NCBI RefSeq assembly: GCF_038396785.1
Contig: NZ_CP151087.1
Coordinates: 434,001 to 498,000 of the forward strand
Direction of reading: 5' to 3'
Origin: Sphingobacterium thalpophilum
Lineage (GTDB): Bacteria; Bacteroidota; Bacteroidia; Sphingobacteriales; Sphingobacteriaceae
DNA: 64,000 nt
Part shown: positions 17,875 through 26,516 of the stretch, piece by piece
Layout: each line of letters begins with the position of its first letter
How positions within the stretch are numbered: position 1 is the stretch's first letter
Notes under the pieces: model-generated
Seen by the model: only the letters and a program-made list of their open reading frames with translations
The model's database searches: none
What the model was told of the DNA's origin: nothing
Position numbers and translations under genes: made by a program

Positions 17875-19032
17875 ATGGATACAGCAAAAATTTACGGTTT
17901 TAATTTTCCGACACCGATCCGTTTTGGTGCTGGAGTGATCGACGAGCTACCAGACTATTTATTGACCAATGGACTTAATCGCCCTTTACTGGTAACGGAT
18001 CCGACTATCGCCCAACTACCATTTTTTAAGGGAGTTCAACAAAAGCTGACGAACAAAGGGATCGACGTTATTGTCTTTCATGATTTGCATAAAAATCCAG
18101 TAAAATCTGATGTCCTCTTGGGAGGAGATGTCTTTAGAGGGCAAAATAGAGATTCAATTATTGGCGTTGGCGGTGGAGCAGCACTCGACGTAGCACGGGC
18201 AATTGCCTTGCGCGCAAATCATCATCGTGATTTATTTGATTACGACGATCTGATCGGTGGCGATATCTATGTGACCAACGAGATACCACCATTGATTACT
18301 GTACCTACGACCGCCGGGACTGGGAGTGAGGTTGGGCGTAGTGCTATTATTTCAGAAGATGAAACCAAGAAAAAACGAATTCTGTTTAGTCCCAGATTGA
18401 TGGCAAAAATTGTATTTGCCGATCCTTTGCTTACAATGGATCTGCCACCGTTTATTACGGCAGCAACGGGAATGGACGCACTTACCCACAATATGGAAGC
18501 CTATTTGGCCAAAGGGTATCATCCGATGTGTGATGGTATAGCGCTTGAAGGAATGGCCATGGTGGCTACGTCTATTGAGTGTGCTACGAAAGAATCAGAC
18601 TTGCCATCCCGCTCCAAAATGCTTTTGGCATCATTGATGGGAGCTGTTGCTTTTCAGAAGGGATTAGGAGTCGTTCATAGTTTAGCGCATCCGCTGTCCT
18701 CGCTCCTTGATACCCATCATGGACTGGCCAACGCGGTGAATCTTCCTTATGGAATGCAGTTTAATTATGTCGGTTTTGAAGATCGTTTCGATAAGATGGC
18801 CATGGCTTTAGGGCTCGGTGGTCATGCTGGAGACAGGGTTGTAGACTATCTGTTTGACCTCAATGTACGTTTGGGACTGCCTACACAATTATCTGCGATA
18901 GGCGTGCAAAAGGAACATCTGCAACCGTTATCAGAACTGGCGTTTGCAGATTTCTGTCACCCATCAAACCCCAAGCCCGTTAGCAAAGCAGATTTTCTTG
19001 CAATTTATGAAACCGCTTACGAAGGAAAATAA
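17875..19032 (+). CDS. Iron-containing alcohol dehydrogenase
   Basis: A 385-residue type III (Fe-ADH) NAD(P)-dependent dehydrogenase. The nucleotide site shows GVGGGAALDVARAIAL (about 97-112) and TVPTTAGTGSEVGRSAI (143-158). The metal ligands are visible as D201 and H205 (GMDALTHNMEAY), H272 (HSLAHPLSS) and H282 (DTHHGLANA). It sits between a gamma-glutamyl ligase and a glutamyl hydrolase, and is followed two bases later by the next gene. In this setting it should oxidise the hydroxyl of gamma-glutamylethanolamide to the aldehyde. That a dehydrogenase rather than an aminotransferase is present argues for an amino alcohol and against a diamine such as putrescine. Confidence 0.92.
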   Translation: MDTAKIYGFNFPTPIRFGAGVIDELPDYLLTNGLNRPLLVTDPTIAQLPFFKGVQQKLTNKGIDVIVFHDLHKNPVKSDVLLGGDVFRGQNRDSIIGVGGGAALDVARAIALRANHHRDLFDYDDLIGGDIYVTNEIPPLITVPTTAGTGSEVGRSAIISEDETKKKRILFSPRLMAKIVFADPLLTMDLPPFITAATGMDALTHNMEAYLAKGYHPMCDGIALEGMAMVATSIECATKESDLPSRSKMLLASLMGAVAFQKGLGVVHSLAHPLSSLLDTHHGLANAVNLPYGMQFNYVGFEDRFDKMAMALGLGGHAGDRVVDYLFDLNVRLGLPTQLSAIGVQKEHLQPLSELAFADFCHPSNPKPVSKADFLAIYETAYEGK

Positions 19033-19033
19033 T

Positions 19034-19783
19034 ATGTTAAAAATCGGTATTAGTGCGTGTTTTTTTTATCCAGACCCCGAGAGGACGGTCTTTGGACACA
19101 AATCACTGAGCTATATGGAAAATGATATGGTTCGATGGATAACTAAAAAAGGCGTTCTTCCTATATTATTGCCGGATCTTGAAGAATCATTATTAGCGGA
19201 CATCTTACACCAGATGGATGGCATAGTTCTTCAAGGTGGAAGCGATATAGCACCCCAGCATTATGGAGAAGAGCCTATCGGACCCTGGAAAGGAGACCCT
19301 TATCGGGATCAATATGAGCTAAAGATATTGGATTATGCCATCAGAAATCATAAGCCAGTCTTAGGTATCTGTCGGGGATTTCAGTTAATGAACGTCTATT
19401 TTGGAGGCACAATGTATCAGGATATCGGTAGTCAGCTTCCTCAGTCGGCTGTACATCGTTCAGCAAGTCTATACGACACCATCAATCATCCCGTACATAT
19501 AGAACCAGGAACACTTTTCGACAGACTATATGGCCATGTTGCCAATCCCTTGGTCAACACTGTACATCATCAGGCTATTAAAGATCTTGGCCGTGATCTC
19601 GAAGTCTTTGCGCGCTCGGAAGACGGATTTATCGAAGCATTTGGTTATACCAAAGAAGCGGCCGGGAAAGTGATGGGTGTACAATGGCATCCCGAATTTT
19701 CCCAAACACAGAAGGGAATACTTTTAGATGAAAATTTAATTCTTAATGTTTTTATCGAACATGCAAGACAACACAGAAATTAG
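19034..19783 (+). CDS. Class I glutamine amidotransferase-like gamma-glutamyl hydrolase (PuuD-like)
   Basis: A cytoplasmic peptidase C26 hydrolase of 249 residues that releases glutamate from gamma-glutamyl amides. The ATG at 19034 is chosen because it follows the dehydrogenase stop by one base, has GGAAAA upstream and begins MLKIGISACFFYPD as in the family; an upstream in-frame start lies inside the previous gene. The triad is readable: nucleophile C113 in LGICRGFQLMNVYFGG, and H219/E221 in GVQWHPEF. QGGSDIAPQHYGEEP is the oxyanion/substrate loop of PuuD-type enzymes. Its end overlaps the aldehyde dehydrogenase by 23 bases. It probably makes the last cut of the pathway. Confidence 0.88.
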   Translation: MLKIGISACFFYPDPERTVFGHKSLSYMENDMVRWITKKGVLPILLPDLEESLLADILHQMDGIVLQGGSDIAPQHYGEEPIGPWKGDPYRDQYELKILDYAIRNHKPVLGICRGFQLMNVYFGGTMYQDIGSQLPQSAVHRSASLYDTINHPVHIEPGTLFDRLYGHVANPLVNTVHHQAIKDLGRDLEVFARSEDGFIEAFGYTKEAAGKVMGVQWHPEFSQTQKGILLDENLILNVFIEHARQHRN

Positions 19784-21140
19784 AAATCCTGCAACCGGTG
19801 CTGTAGTAGCAACGTTGCCTTCAACCACAACAGTTGAATTGGAAAATACACTCTCCTTACTAAGACAGGGACAGCAAAAATGGGCCAACGTTCCTTTGAA
19901 GGATCGTTTGGCGTGCATCATACAATTTGGGGAGCTGATCTTGGCGAATAAACAGGAACTTGCGGAGATCCTTACCAAGGAGACGGGCAAACCCATCACA
20001 CAATCGCTTAATGAAATTAACGGAGCACAAAACCGTATTGAGCATCTTCGAAAAAATGCTGAAAGATGGCTTTCAGAAGAAATTATTGTAAATGAGGGGG
20101 CTACACTAGAACATATTCGCTATGAACCACTTGGTGTCATTGCCAATATTTCTGCATGGAATTTCCCTTATAATGTGGGCTTTAATATTTTTCTGTACGC
20201 CTTGGTTGCGGGCAATGCCGTGCTCTATAAACCTTCTGAATTTGCTACGCTGACCGGATTGCAGTTTGCAAAATACCTTTATGAAGCCGGTATACCTGAT
20301 GATGTATTTCACTGTGTTGTTGGAGATGGGAGGATTGGCGAGCATATCTTATCATTGCCATTGGATGGCTATTTCTTTACTGGATCCTATAAAACTGGAG
20401 TACATATTGCTAGGGCCGTAGCGCATAAATTAGTTCCAGTCCAGCTTGAGCTAGGCGGAAAGGATCCCCTATACGTAACAGAAGATGTGAAAGACATAAA
20501 ACAGGCGGCAGTGTCGGCAGCTGAGGGCGCTTTCTACAACAATGGGCAGAGCTGTTGTGCGGTTGAACGTATCTATGTTTCAGAACAGATATACGATGAG
20601 TTTGTCGAGGCATTTATTGAGGAGGTAGCTTCCTATCAGGTTGGCGATCCATGCGCTGGAGACACATTTATCGGTCCTTTAACGAGGGCTGCTCAGCTGG
20701 ACGTCCTTGAGGATCAAGTGAAAGATGCCCTTGCAAAGGGAGCAACACTACGGTTGGGCGGACATGTATTAGAAGGTAAGGGATATTATTATGCTCCCAC
20801 AGTATTTGAGCACTGTAATCACAACATGCTACTTATGCGTGAAGAGACTTTTGGTCCGATGATAGGTATACAAAACGTAACTTCAGACGAAGAGGCAATT
20901 ACGTTGATGCAGGATACGACCTATGGCCTTACTGCAGCGGTGTTTTCGTCCGATCAGGATAGAGCAATGAATATCCTTAGCAAAATGGATACAGGAACGG
21001 TATATTGGAACTGCTGTGATAGGGTAAGCCCTAATGTGCCTTGGTCCGGAAGACGAAATTCTGGCTTAGGTTCGACCTTATCGGCTCAAGGTATACGAGC
21101 ATTTGTTCAGCCTAAAGCCTATCATTTAAGACCCGCATAA
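19761..21140 (+). CDS. Aldehyde dehydrogenase, NAD(P)-dependent
   Basis: A 459-residue ALDH-fold enzyme. The start MQDNTEIRNPATG at 19761 fits homologues; a start at 19746 adds five residues. Cofactor and catalytic motifs are NISAWNFPYNVGFNIF, FFTGSYKTGVHIA, the general base E230 in LELGGKDP, the nucleophile C265 in NNGQSCCAVER, and EETFGPMIGIQNV. The gene overlaps the hydrolase by 23 bases and closes the operon before a terminator at 21165. The likely step is gamma-glutamyl-aminoacetaldehyde to gamma-glutamylglycine, like PuuC in the putrescine route. The order of oxidation and hydrolysis is inferred from known gamma-glutamyl pathways. Confidence 0.9.
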   Translation: MQDNTEIRNPATGAVVATLPSTTTVELENTLSLLRQGQQKWANVPLKDRLACIIQFGELILANKQELAEILTKETGKPITQSLNEINGAQNRIEHLRKNAERWLSEEIIVNEGATLEHIRYEPLGVIANISAWNFPYNVGFNIFLYALVAGNAVLYKPSEFATLTGLQFAKYLYEAGIPDDVFHCVVGDGRIGEHILSLPLDGYFFTGSYKTGVHIARAVAHKLVPVQLELGGKDPLYVTEDVKDIKQAAVSAAEGAFYNNGQSCCAVERIYVSEQIYDEFVEAFIEEVASYQVGDPCAGDTFIGPLTRAAQLDVLEDQVKDALAKGATLRLGGHVLEGKGYYYAPTVFEHCNHNMLLMREETFGPMIGIQNVTSDEEAITLMQDTTYGLTAAVFSSDQDRAMNILSKMDTGTVYWNCCDRVSPNVPWSGRRNSGLGSTLSAQGIRAFVQPKAYHLRPA

Positions 21141-21164
21141 TTTAATGTTTAATTCTATGGATAT

Positions 21165-21205
21165 AGCCCATTATGCCGATCGTTCATTGGATAATGGGCT
21201 TTCCC
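21165..21205 (+). terminator. Terminator of the glutamylation operon
   Basis: Arms agcccattat (21165-21174) and ataatgggct (21191-21200) pair over ten bases, followed by ttccct. It lies 25 bases after the aldehyde dehydrogenase stop. The rest of the gap to 21407 shows no gene. Confidence 0.7.
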
Positions 21206-21407
21206 TCAAAAATAAATTTCGGTACCCCATGAGAGTGAGTGCGTAAAGATTATGGGGTCCGCTTCATGGAAAAGTGATCGCCAAGGTGACTTATGCCGAT
21301 GCAATAGATATGCAAGTCCTTACTGAGGAGAGATAGACTGAATGAATTCGCTAAAATACTTGAAGACTCTCGCAACATTTTCTATTTTTGTTACAAACAG
21401 AAAAGAA

Positions 21408-21896
21408 ATGAGCACTGAAGTGACAGGTTTGAAGCGTGTAGCCACACTATGTATATTAAGAAATAAAGATAAGTTTCTATTGTTAAAGCGCCTTAAAGAA
21501 CCCAATAAAGATATGTATGTTCCCGTTGGTGGGAAATTAGACCCATTTGAAAACCCGGATGATGCGGTAGTTCGTGAAGTCATGGAAGAAACAGGGATCC
21601 ATATCACGTCAAAACAATTTTGTGGCATGTTAACCGAAACATCACCGATCAATTACAATTGGATCAGCTATGTATATGTATCCGATATCGAATATGTAGA
21701 GGCCCCCTATTGTAATGAGGGTGACCTCGAATGGATCGCTGCAGACGAACTGGAATCTATTCCGACCCCTTTAACCGATCTTTATATTTATGATTATGTG
21801 GCTAAGGGAAAACTGTTTGCTTTTAATGCCGTATATGATTCAGACCTAAACTTGACCGGGTTATGGGAACAATATAATAGCATCAAGATCAAGTAA
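21408..21896 (+). CDS. NUDIX hydrolase
   Basis: A 162-residue pyrophosphohydrolase of nucleoside diphosphate-linked compounds. The ATG at 21408 begins MSTEVTGLKRVATLCILRNK, directly at the first strand of the fold; an upstream start at 21342 would add an unrelated hydrophobic stretch. The NUDIX box is complete: G-KLDPF-E-NPDDAVV-RE-VM-EE-TG-I. It resembles the 8-oxo-dGTP diphosphatase (MutT/Nudt1-like) group by its size and the GLWEQYNS end. Substrate cannot be read from the sequence. It is 26 bases upstream of a HAD hydrolase on the same strand. Confidence 0.88.
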   Translation: MSTEVTGLKRVATLCILRNKDKFLLLKRLKEPNKDMYVPVGGKLDPFENPDDAVVREVMEETGIHITSKQFCGMLTETSPINYNWISYVYVSDIEYVEAPYCNEGDLEWIAADELESIPTPLTDLYIYDYVAKGKLFAFNAVYDSDLNLTGLWEQYNSIKIK

Positions 21897-21922
21897 ACTA
21901 CTTAAATTGAATTAAAATTAGG

Positions 21923-22624
21923 ATGATTATCAATAAAACTGCCATTAAAGTCATCGCATTCGATGCAGATGATACATTATGGGTAAACGAACCATATTTT
22001 CAAAAAGCAGAACATGATTTTTGTGCACTGTTAGAAAATTATCTTCCACAGCATGCAGTATCAAAAGAATTATTTGAAACAGAAATGAATAACCTGTCCC
22101 TCTATGGGTATGGTGTGAAAGGCTTTATTCTTTGTATGATAGAGACTGCCAGCCGTATTTCGGCAGGACAGTTATCGCTGAAGACAATAAACAAAATCAT
22201 AGCGATTGGACAAGATTTATTAAAGATGCCGATTGAATTATTGGAAGGTGTTGAAGATACGTTGGTAAGGCTGAGTGCACATTATAAGCTAATCGTAGCC
22301 ACAAAAGGCGATCTTTTGGATCAGGAAAGAAAGCTGAAAAATTCGGGTCTCCAAAAGTACTTCCATCATGTGGAAATTATGAGTAACAAGAAAAATGACG
22401 ATTACTCAAAATTATTAAGAAAAATTGAATGCCCCGCTGAAAATTTTATCATGATCGGAAATTCAATCAACTCCGATGTTCTGCCTGTTTTGGCATTGGG
22501 GGGACAGGCAATACATGTCCCTTACCATGTGACTTGGACACATGAGCAAGCTTGTGATGAGGTTAAACCAAGCAATTTCCTGCAGGTAGAAAGTCTAGAT
22601 CAACTGTTACCGATTCTGCTTTAA
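21923..22624 (+). CDS. HAD superfamily hydrolase
   Basis: A 233-residue phosphatase-like enzyme. Motif I is AFDADDTLWVNEPYF with the nucleophile Asp and the acid Asp two residues later; motif II is IVATKGD (Thr); the Lys is in MSNKKNDDYSKLL; motif IV is MIGNSINSDVLPVLALGG. The cap between motif I and II is helical (C1 type). It follows the NUDIX gene and is closed by a palindromic terminator. Substrate unknown; a phosphoglycolate phosphatase-like or nucleotidase role is possible. Confidence 0.87.
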   Translation: MIINKTAIKVIAFDADDTLWVNEPYFQKAEHDFCALLENYLPQHAVSKELFETEMNNLSLYGYGVKGFILCMIETASRISAGQLSLKTINKIIAIGQDLLKMPIELLEGVEDTLVRLSAHYKLIVATKGDLLDQERKLKNSGLQKYFHHVEIMSNKKNDDYSKLLRKIECPAENFIMIGNSINSDVLPVLALGGQAIHVPYHVTWTHEQACDEVKPSNFLQVESLDQLLPILL

Positions 22625-22627
22625 TCG

Positions 22628-22654
22628 AAAATGCGCATCTAGATGCGCATTTTT
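22628..22654 (+). terminator. Palindromic terminator after the HAD gene
   Basis: The 26-base palindrome aaaatgcgcatct / agatgcgcatttt (22628-22653) ends in a T run. It starts four bases after the HAD gene stop. Confidence 0.8.
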
Positions 22655-22735
22655 CCACCGACTGTTACCCAGCAAAGAGCTGCGAAACAATTAACTGTTT
22701 TCTGTTGTTATTCATCAGTACAGTTAACCTCTCAC

Positions 22736-24463
22736 ATGGCAATTATTACAAAATATCTATTTTTCCTTTTACCCTTTTTTATTTTAGGCTGTAAGAGCAG
22801 TCAGCAAAAAGGGGATACGTTCTATTTTGGTGGAAATATTATTACGATGGAAGATGATTTTCCCCAGGTAGATGCGTTAGTAGTAAAAGGCGGGAAAATT
22901 CTTTTCGTCGGTAGCCGGAAAGAAGCGGCCCCCTATGTAGGGGAAAACACGAAACAGATCGATTTAAAGGGAAAAACTTTACTGCCTGGCTTTATTGATG
23001 CCCATGGCCATATCACTTCAAGAGCAGGAATGCAACAGGCAATAGATTTATCGCCCAGTCCCTATGGTACCGTTAATTCAATACCAGATCTTCAAAAGAC
23101 TATATTATCAGTTATTAAGCGAACAAAATTAGGCACGTCTGTTCCTGTATTAGGAAATGGTTACGACGATGCTATCATGCGTGAGCATCGCCATCCGACT
23201 CGTCAGGAATTGGATGCGATCAGTACGACAAATCCGATTATTGTCATTCATGCTTCTGGTCATGCAAGTGTTGCCAATAGTGCGATGTTGAAGTTATTAG
23301 GTATTACCGAAAATGTGAAAGACCCGGAGGGGGGACATTACGGCCGAAGCCCTGATAATCGACTAAACGGCAAACTAGAAGAAAATGCCTCTTTTGCCGC
23401 ACTGGTGAAGTTGACGAATATGATTCCCAAGCCTCAACAGGCCAAAAATGAGCTATCTCAATCCCTAAAAGATTTTGTCAAAGCGCAAGACGAATGGCTT
23501 AGTTATGGGCAGACAACAATCTGTGACGGACGTTCGATGGGAGTGGGGGTTGGCCTGTTGAAGGAAGCAGCTTCGAAAAATCTTCTAAAGGCAGATGTGG
23601 TTTATTTTCCGGATTTTGAAGCAAACAAAGCCGAATGGAAATCCTTTAAACCCAGTTACATGAAATACGAAAAGCGTTTGAAATTTGGTGGATTTAAATT
23701 TTCGGATGATGGTTCGCCTCAGGGGAAGACAGCTTGGTTGACAGAACCATACCTGGTTCCACCAGAAGGTCAACCGGCAGATTACAAAGGCTTTCCTATC
23801 TTTTCGGACCAGACCCTCTACAATGATTTAAAGACAGTGTTTTCAAATCATATTACGGCACAACTACATGTTAATGGCGATGCGGCTATTGATCAGGCAC
23901 TTCGTGTGATCGGCAGATTGAAAGCCGAAGGAATTTATAAGCCTGAGCTTAGGGCAACCTTGATACATGTGCAGAACAGCCGCCCCGATCATATCGCCAA
24001 GATAAAAGATATCGGTGTTATTCCTTCCTATTTTTCATCCCATGTTTACTTATGGGGAGATTGGCACTATCAAAGTGTTTTTGGTCCCAAACGTGCGGCG
24101 TTTATTAGTCCAGCTCAGTCGGCAAAAAAAGCGGGAATACTGTTTACCATCCATCATGATAGCTCAGTAACACCTCCAGATCTATTGACCGGGGTGTATG
24201 CTGCAGTCAATCGGACGACACGTTCGGGAATGTTGTTGGGGCCAGATGAACGTATTGATGTCAGGGACGCGCTCAAAGCAATTACCATTAACGCCGCCTA
24301 TCAGTATCAGGAAGAAAAAGATAAAGGGTCTCTTAAAAAAGGAAAACTAGCTGATTTGGTTATTTTGGATCAAAATCCATTAACAATTAATCCCCAAAAA
24401 TTACGGGACATCAAAGTAATTGAAACAATCAAAGAAGGGAATACCGTCTTTAAGCGAAATTGA
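22736..24463 (+). CDS. YtcJ-like amidohydrolase lipoprotein
   Basis: A metal-dependent hydrolase of the amidohydrolase 3 family, 575 residues. The ATG at 22736 is preferred because MAIITKYLFFLLPFFILGC is a lipoprotein signal with lipobox ILGC; the longer frame from 22643 starts inside the preceding terminator. Visible motifs are the entrance QIDLKGKTLLPGFIDAHGH (metal-binding HxH-like), IVIHASGHASVANSAML, KFSDDGSPQGKTAWL, TAQLHVNGDAAIDQAL, RATLIHVQNSRPDHI and the closing ADLVILDQNP. It probably sits in the periplasm anchored to a membrane. Substrate unknown. Confidence 0.85.
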   Translation: MAIITKYLFFLLPFFILGCKSSQQKGDTFYFGGNIITMEDDFPQVDALVVKGGKILFVGSRKEAAPYVGENTKQIDLKGKTLLPGFIDAHGHITSRAGMQQAIDLSPSPYGTVNSIPDLQKTILSVIKRTKLGTSVPVLGNGYDDAIMREHRHPTRQELDAISTTNPIIVIHASGHASVANSAMLKLLGITENVKDPEGGHYGRSPDNRLNGKLEENASFAALVKLTNMIPKPQQAKNELSQSLKDFVKAQDEWLSYGQTTICDGRSMGVGVGLLKEAASKNLLKADVVYFPDFEANKAEWKSFKPSYMKYEKRLKFGGFKFSDDGSPQGKTAWLTEPYLVPPEGQPADYKGFPIFSDQTLYNDLKTVFSNHITAQLHVNGDAAIDQALRVIGRLKAEGIYKPELRATLIHVQNSRPDHIAKIKDIGVIPSYFSSHVYLWGDWHYQSVFGPKRAAFISPAQSAKKAGILFTIHHDSSVTPPDLLTGVYAAVNRTTRSGMLLGPDERIDVRDALKAITINAAYQYQEEKDKGSLKKGKLADLVILDQNPLTINPQKLRDIKVIETIKEGNTVFKRN

Positions 24464-24861
24464 TCAATCTGTCAATCCCATAATAAAACAGCATTGTAAA
24501 CTCATTTTGATTCGCGATTGTTTGGAAAAACCCACTATTGTACTGTTAGTTGCCACTCTGCTGGACTAGTGACGATGAGTCGAAGTCATCGTTTTCAAGA
24601 GGATCAAATGTTGGGATAAAACAGGAGAGTTGTATAGTAATACAACAGCGTCAAGTCTTCATCCTTTAAAGAAATAGCGAATAATAAATCGCCACATGCA
24701 AATATTAAATGGTCTTAAACTTTTGCGGCTTGTGGCCTATCTTTACACGATGATCGATTCATGATGTCACTTTTGAACAAACAATAGATCTATTTCATCA
24801 TGCAACGCAGGGAGGGTTATCTTAGATGGAATCCTGTTTTTACTAAAATCCAGAAATAATT
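24464..24861. other. Gene-free stretch of ~400 bases
   Basis: No gene is recognised. A small inverted repeat, acgatga...tcatcgttttc near 24573-24596, could be a terminator for the amidohydrolase. The remainder is AT-rich without repeats. Confidence 0.35.
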
Positions 24862-25584
24862 ATGAAATCGCTATTGATATTTCTTTTTTCGATAAACCTT
24901 GTTTACGGTCAATCTACACCAAATTTGACAGTAGGTTATGGAGATCGCTATGATAGCCTTCCCAAATTAGTAATCAAAGCAGCTACACCAGAAGACTATC
25001 ATAAAGCATTTAGCTCCAACATTATCAATAAAACTCCTGCTGTTGAACGGAAAAGCTTTGTGATTCCTACAGGCAAAGGCAAGCTAAAGTTCAGGAAATA
25101 TAGTTTTTCAGACGGTTATGGTGATGGATTTAAGGGTTGGGCGTATAAAGGCTATCTTCCCAAACTGAAAATGCATATTCTCGTAAGCAATCATGTTGCT
25201 GAATCATTAGGTTTTAGCGATTTAGTTTTACTCGATAGCATCAACGGTAGTCAACATACAATTGCTTCAGTCGGCGACGGTGCAGTTGAAATACCAATTC
25301 CATCTCCAAACGGAGATTTTCTTGCTTATTATTATAATGAGGTCTATGCTGCGAATAGTTGCTTTATAGGGGTACTTGCTGTCCGCAAAGAAAAGGCTCC
25401 TTTCCGGATCAAACTTTCCGAATACAACAGTTTTGAAACGGACAATTGGGCGGTGGAAAACATCAGATGGATCGATAGCATGACGATTATCATAAAAGCT
25501 TATACGCTTAAAAAAGTTGCCAATGAAAATATGAAGCAGTTTGCGTACTACACTGCCCGGTTAAGCAAAGAAAATACAAACTAA
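24862..25584 (+). CDS. Exported protein of unknown function
   Basis: A 240-residue protein with signal peptide MKSLLIFLFSINLVYG (cleavage near Q17). The mature part has no recognised domain; it contains SDGYGDGFKGWAYKGYLPK and a beta-rich stretch with VGDGAVEIPIPSPNGDFLAY that resembles proteins reading out or displaying a state rather than enzymes. It is nine bases upstream of a lipoprotein gene and probably cotranscribed with it. Confidence 0.65.
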   Translation: MKSLLIFLFSINLVYGQSTPNLTVGYGDRYDSLPKLVIKAATPEDYHKAFSSNIINKTPAVERKSFVIPTGKGKLKFRKYSFSDGYGDGFKGWAYKGYLPKLKMHILVSNHVAESLGFSDLVLLDSINGSQHTIASVGDGAVEIPIPSPNGDFLAYYYNEVYAANSCFIGVLAVRKEKAPFRIKLSEYNSFETDNWAVENIRWIDSMTIIIKAYTLKKVANENMKQFAYYTARLSKENTN

Positions 25585-25593
25585 GGTATAGAG

Positions 25594-26325
25594 ATGAACA
25601 TACAACAAAATATCATCATGCTAACTGTTGCTGCAATTTGCTCTTGTAACAATCCTAGCGTACCCCTACAAAAACGGGATGTTAAGCAATCAGAACATCC
25701 TATTGACGGAGAAGTAGTGATATCCAGGAAGCAGATAGATACGGTCCCCGCCTCGCATACCACGAATGAGGTTAAGACAACAACATCCATAAAGTTCAAT
25801 GAATTTGTCGTTTCGATTCAAGGTATGGCCATTTTTGATCCAGAAAGGATGGATCGACTACAACGTGATACCGTAGAAATCGAAGCAGAAGTCGGGGAAA
25901 GCATCGAGGGAACTTATATTTCTATTTTAAGTGATCAGGTCCGTGACTTGAAGGTGGAACAACGCTATGAAACCAGCGTAACTATTATGAATGAAGGTCC
26001 CCATTGTGATCTTACCGAATGGAAACATTTTAACTCAGACTGGAAGCCTTTAAAACAAAATGGGAATGGGCTTTTTCTAAGTGAAGAATATACTGATCAG
26101 GATCATAAGACCTTTCCCAGCGTATCTATGGACGAGTTGAAACAAAAAGTAAAAGAGCAGTGTGGTGAAGAATGGTTTAAACTTTTGGCTAAAGTAAAAT
26201 CGCCATCTGAATATCCATCAGCAGTCGGTATAAGCCGTTATTTCTTACGGATCGCATGTCGTCTTAAAGATAACGGTAAAAAAGTTACCAAATTAATCAT
26301 TATCAAAACTCCAATGGGATGTTAA
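25594..26325 (+). CDS. Lipoprotein of unknown function
   Basis: A 243-residue protein with a lipoprotein signal MNIQQNIIMLTVAAICSC; the lipobox Cys is C16 or C18. The mature part begins with a linker and has a beta-rich domain, for example KFNEFVVSIQGMAIFDPERM and ESIEGTYISILSDQVRDLKV, with a repeated Cys pair (GPHCDLTEW, QCGEEW). No known family is recognised. It lies directly after another exported unknown protein and before an IS110 element. Confidence 0.65.
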   Translation: MNIQQNIIMLTVAAICSCNNPSVPLQKRDVKQSEHPIDGEVVISRKQIDTVPASHTTNEVKTTTSIKFNEFVVSIQGMAIFDPERMDRLQRDTVEIEAEVGESIEGTYISILSDQVRDLKVEQRYETSVTIMNEGPHCDLTEWKHFNSDWKPLKQNGNGLFLSEEYTDQDHKTFPSVSMDELKQKVKEQCGEEWFKLLAKVKSPSEYPSAVGISRYFLRIACRLKDNGKKVTKLIIIKTPMGC

Positions 26326-26516
26326 CAGCTTAATTGCTGAATCACAACACCAGGATTTTCCAAGTTATAAATCTATACAAAGAGATTACGAAAAAAGTAA
26401 TGCTTTCAAATTTACATTTAATTTTCCGATTACACACAAGCGGATAAAAATTGGCGAGAGCTATCGCAATCAAAGCAAGTCCCGCTGCTTATCTTTATGT
26501 TGAAAAAAAAAGTTAT

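Noticed and set aside
22643..22735. Upstream in-frame extension of the amidohydrolase
   Set aside because: It begins inside the palindromic terminator of the HAD gene and hides the clear lipoprotein signal at 22736.
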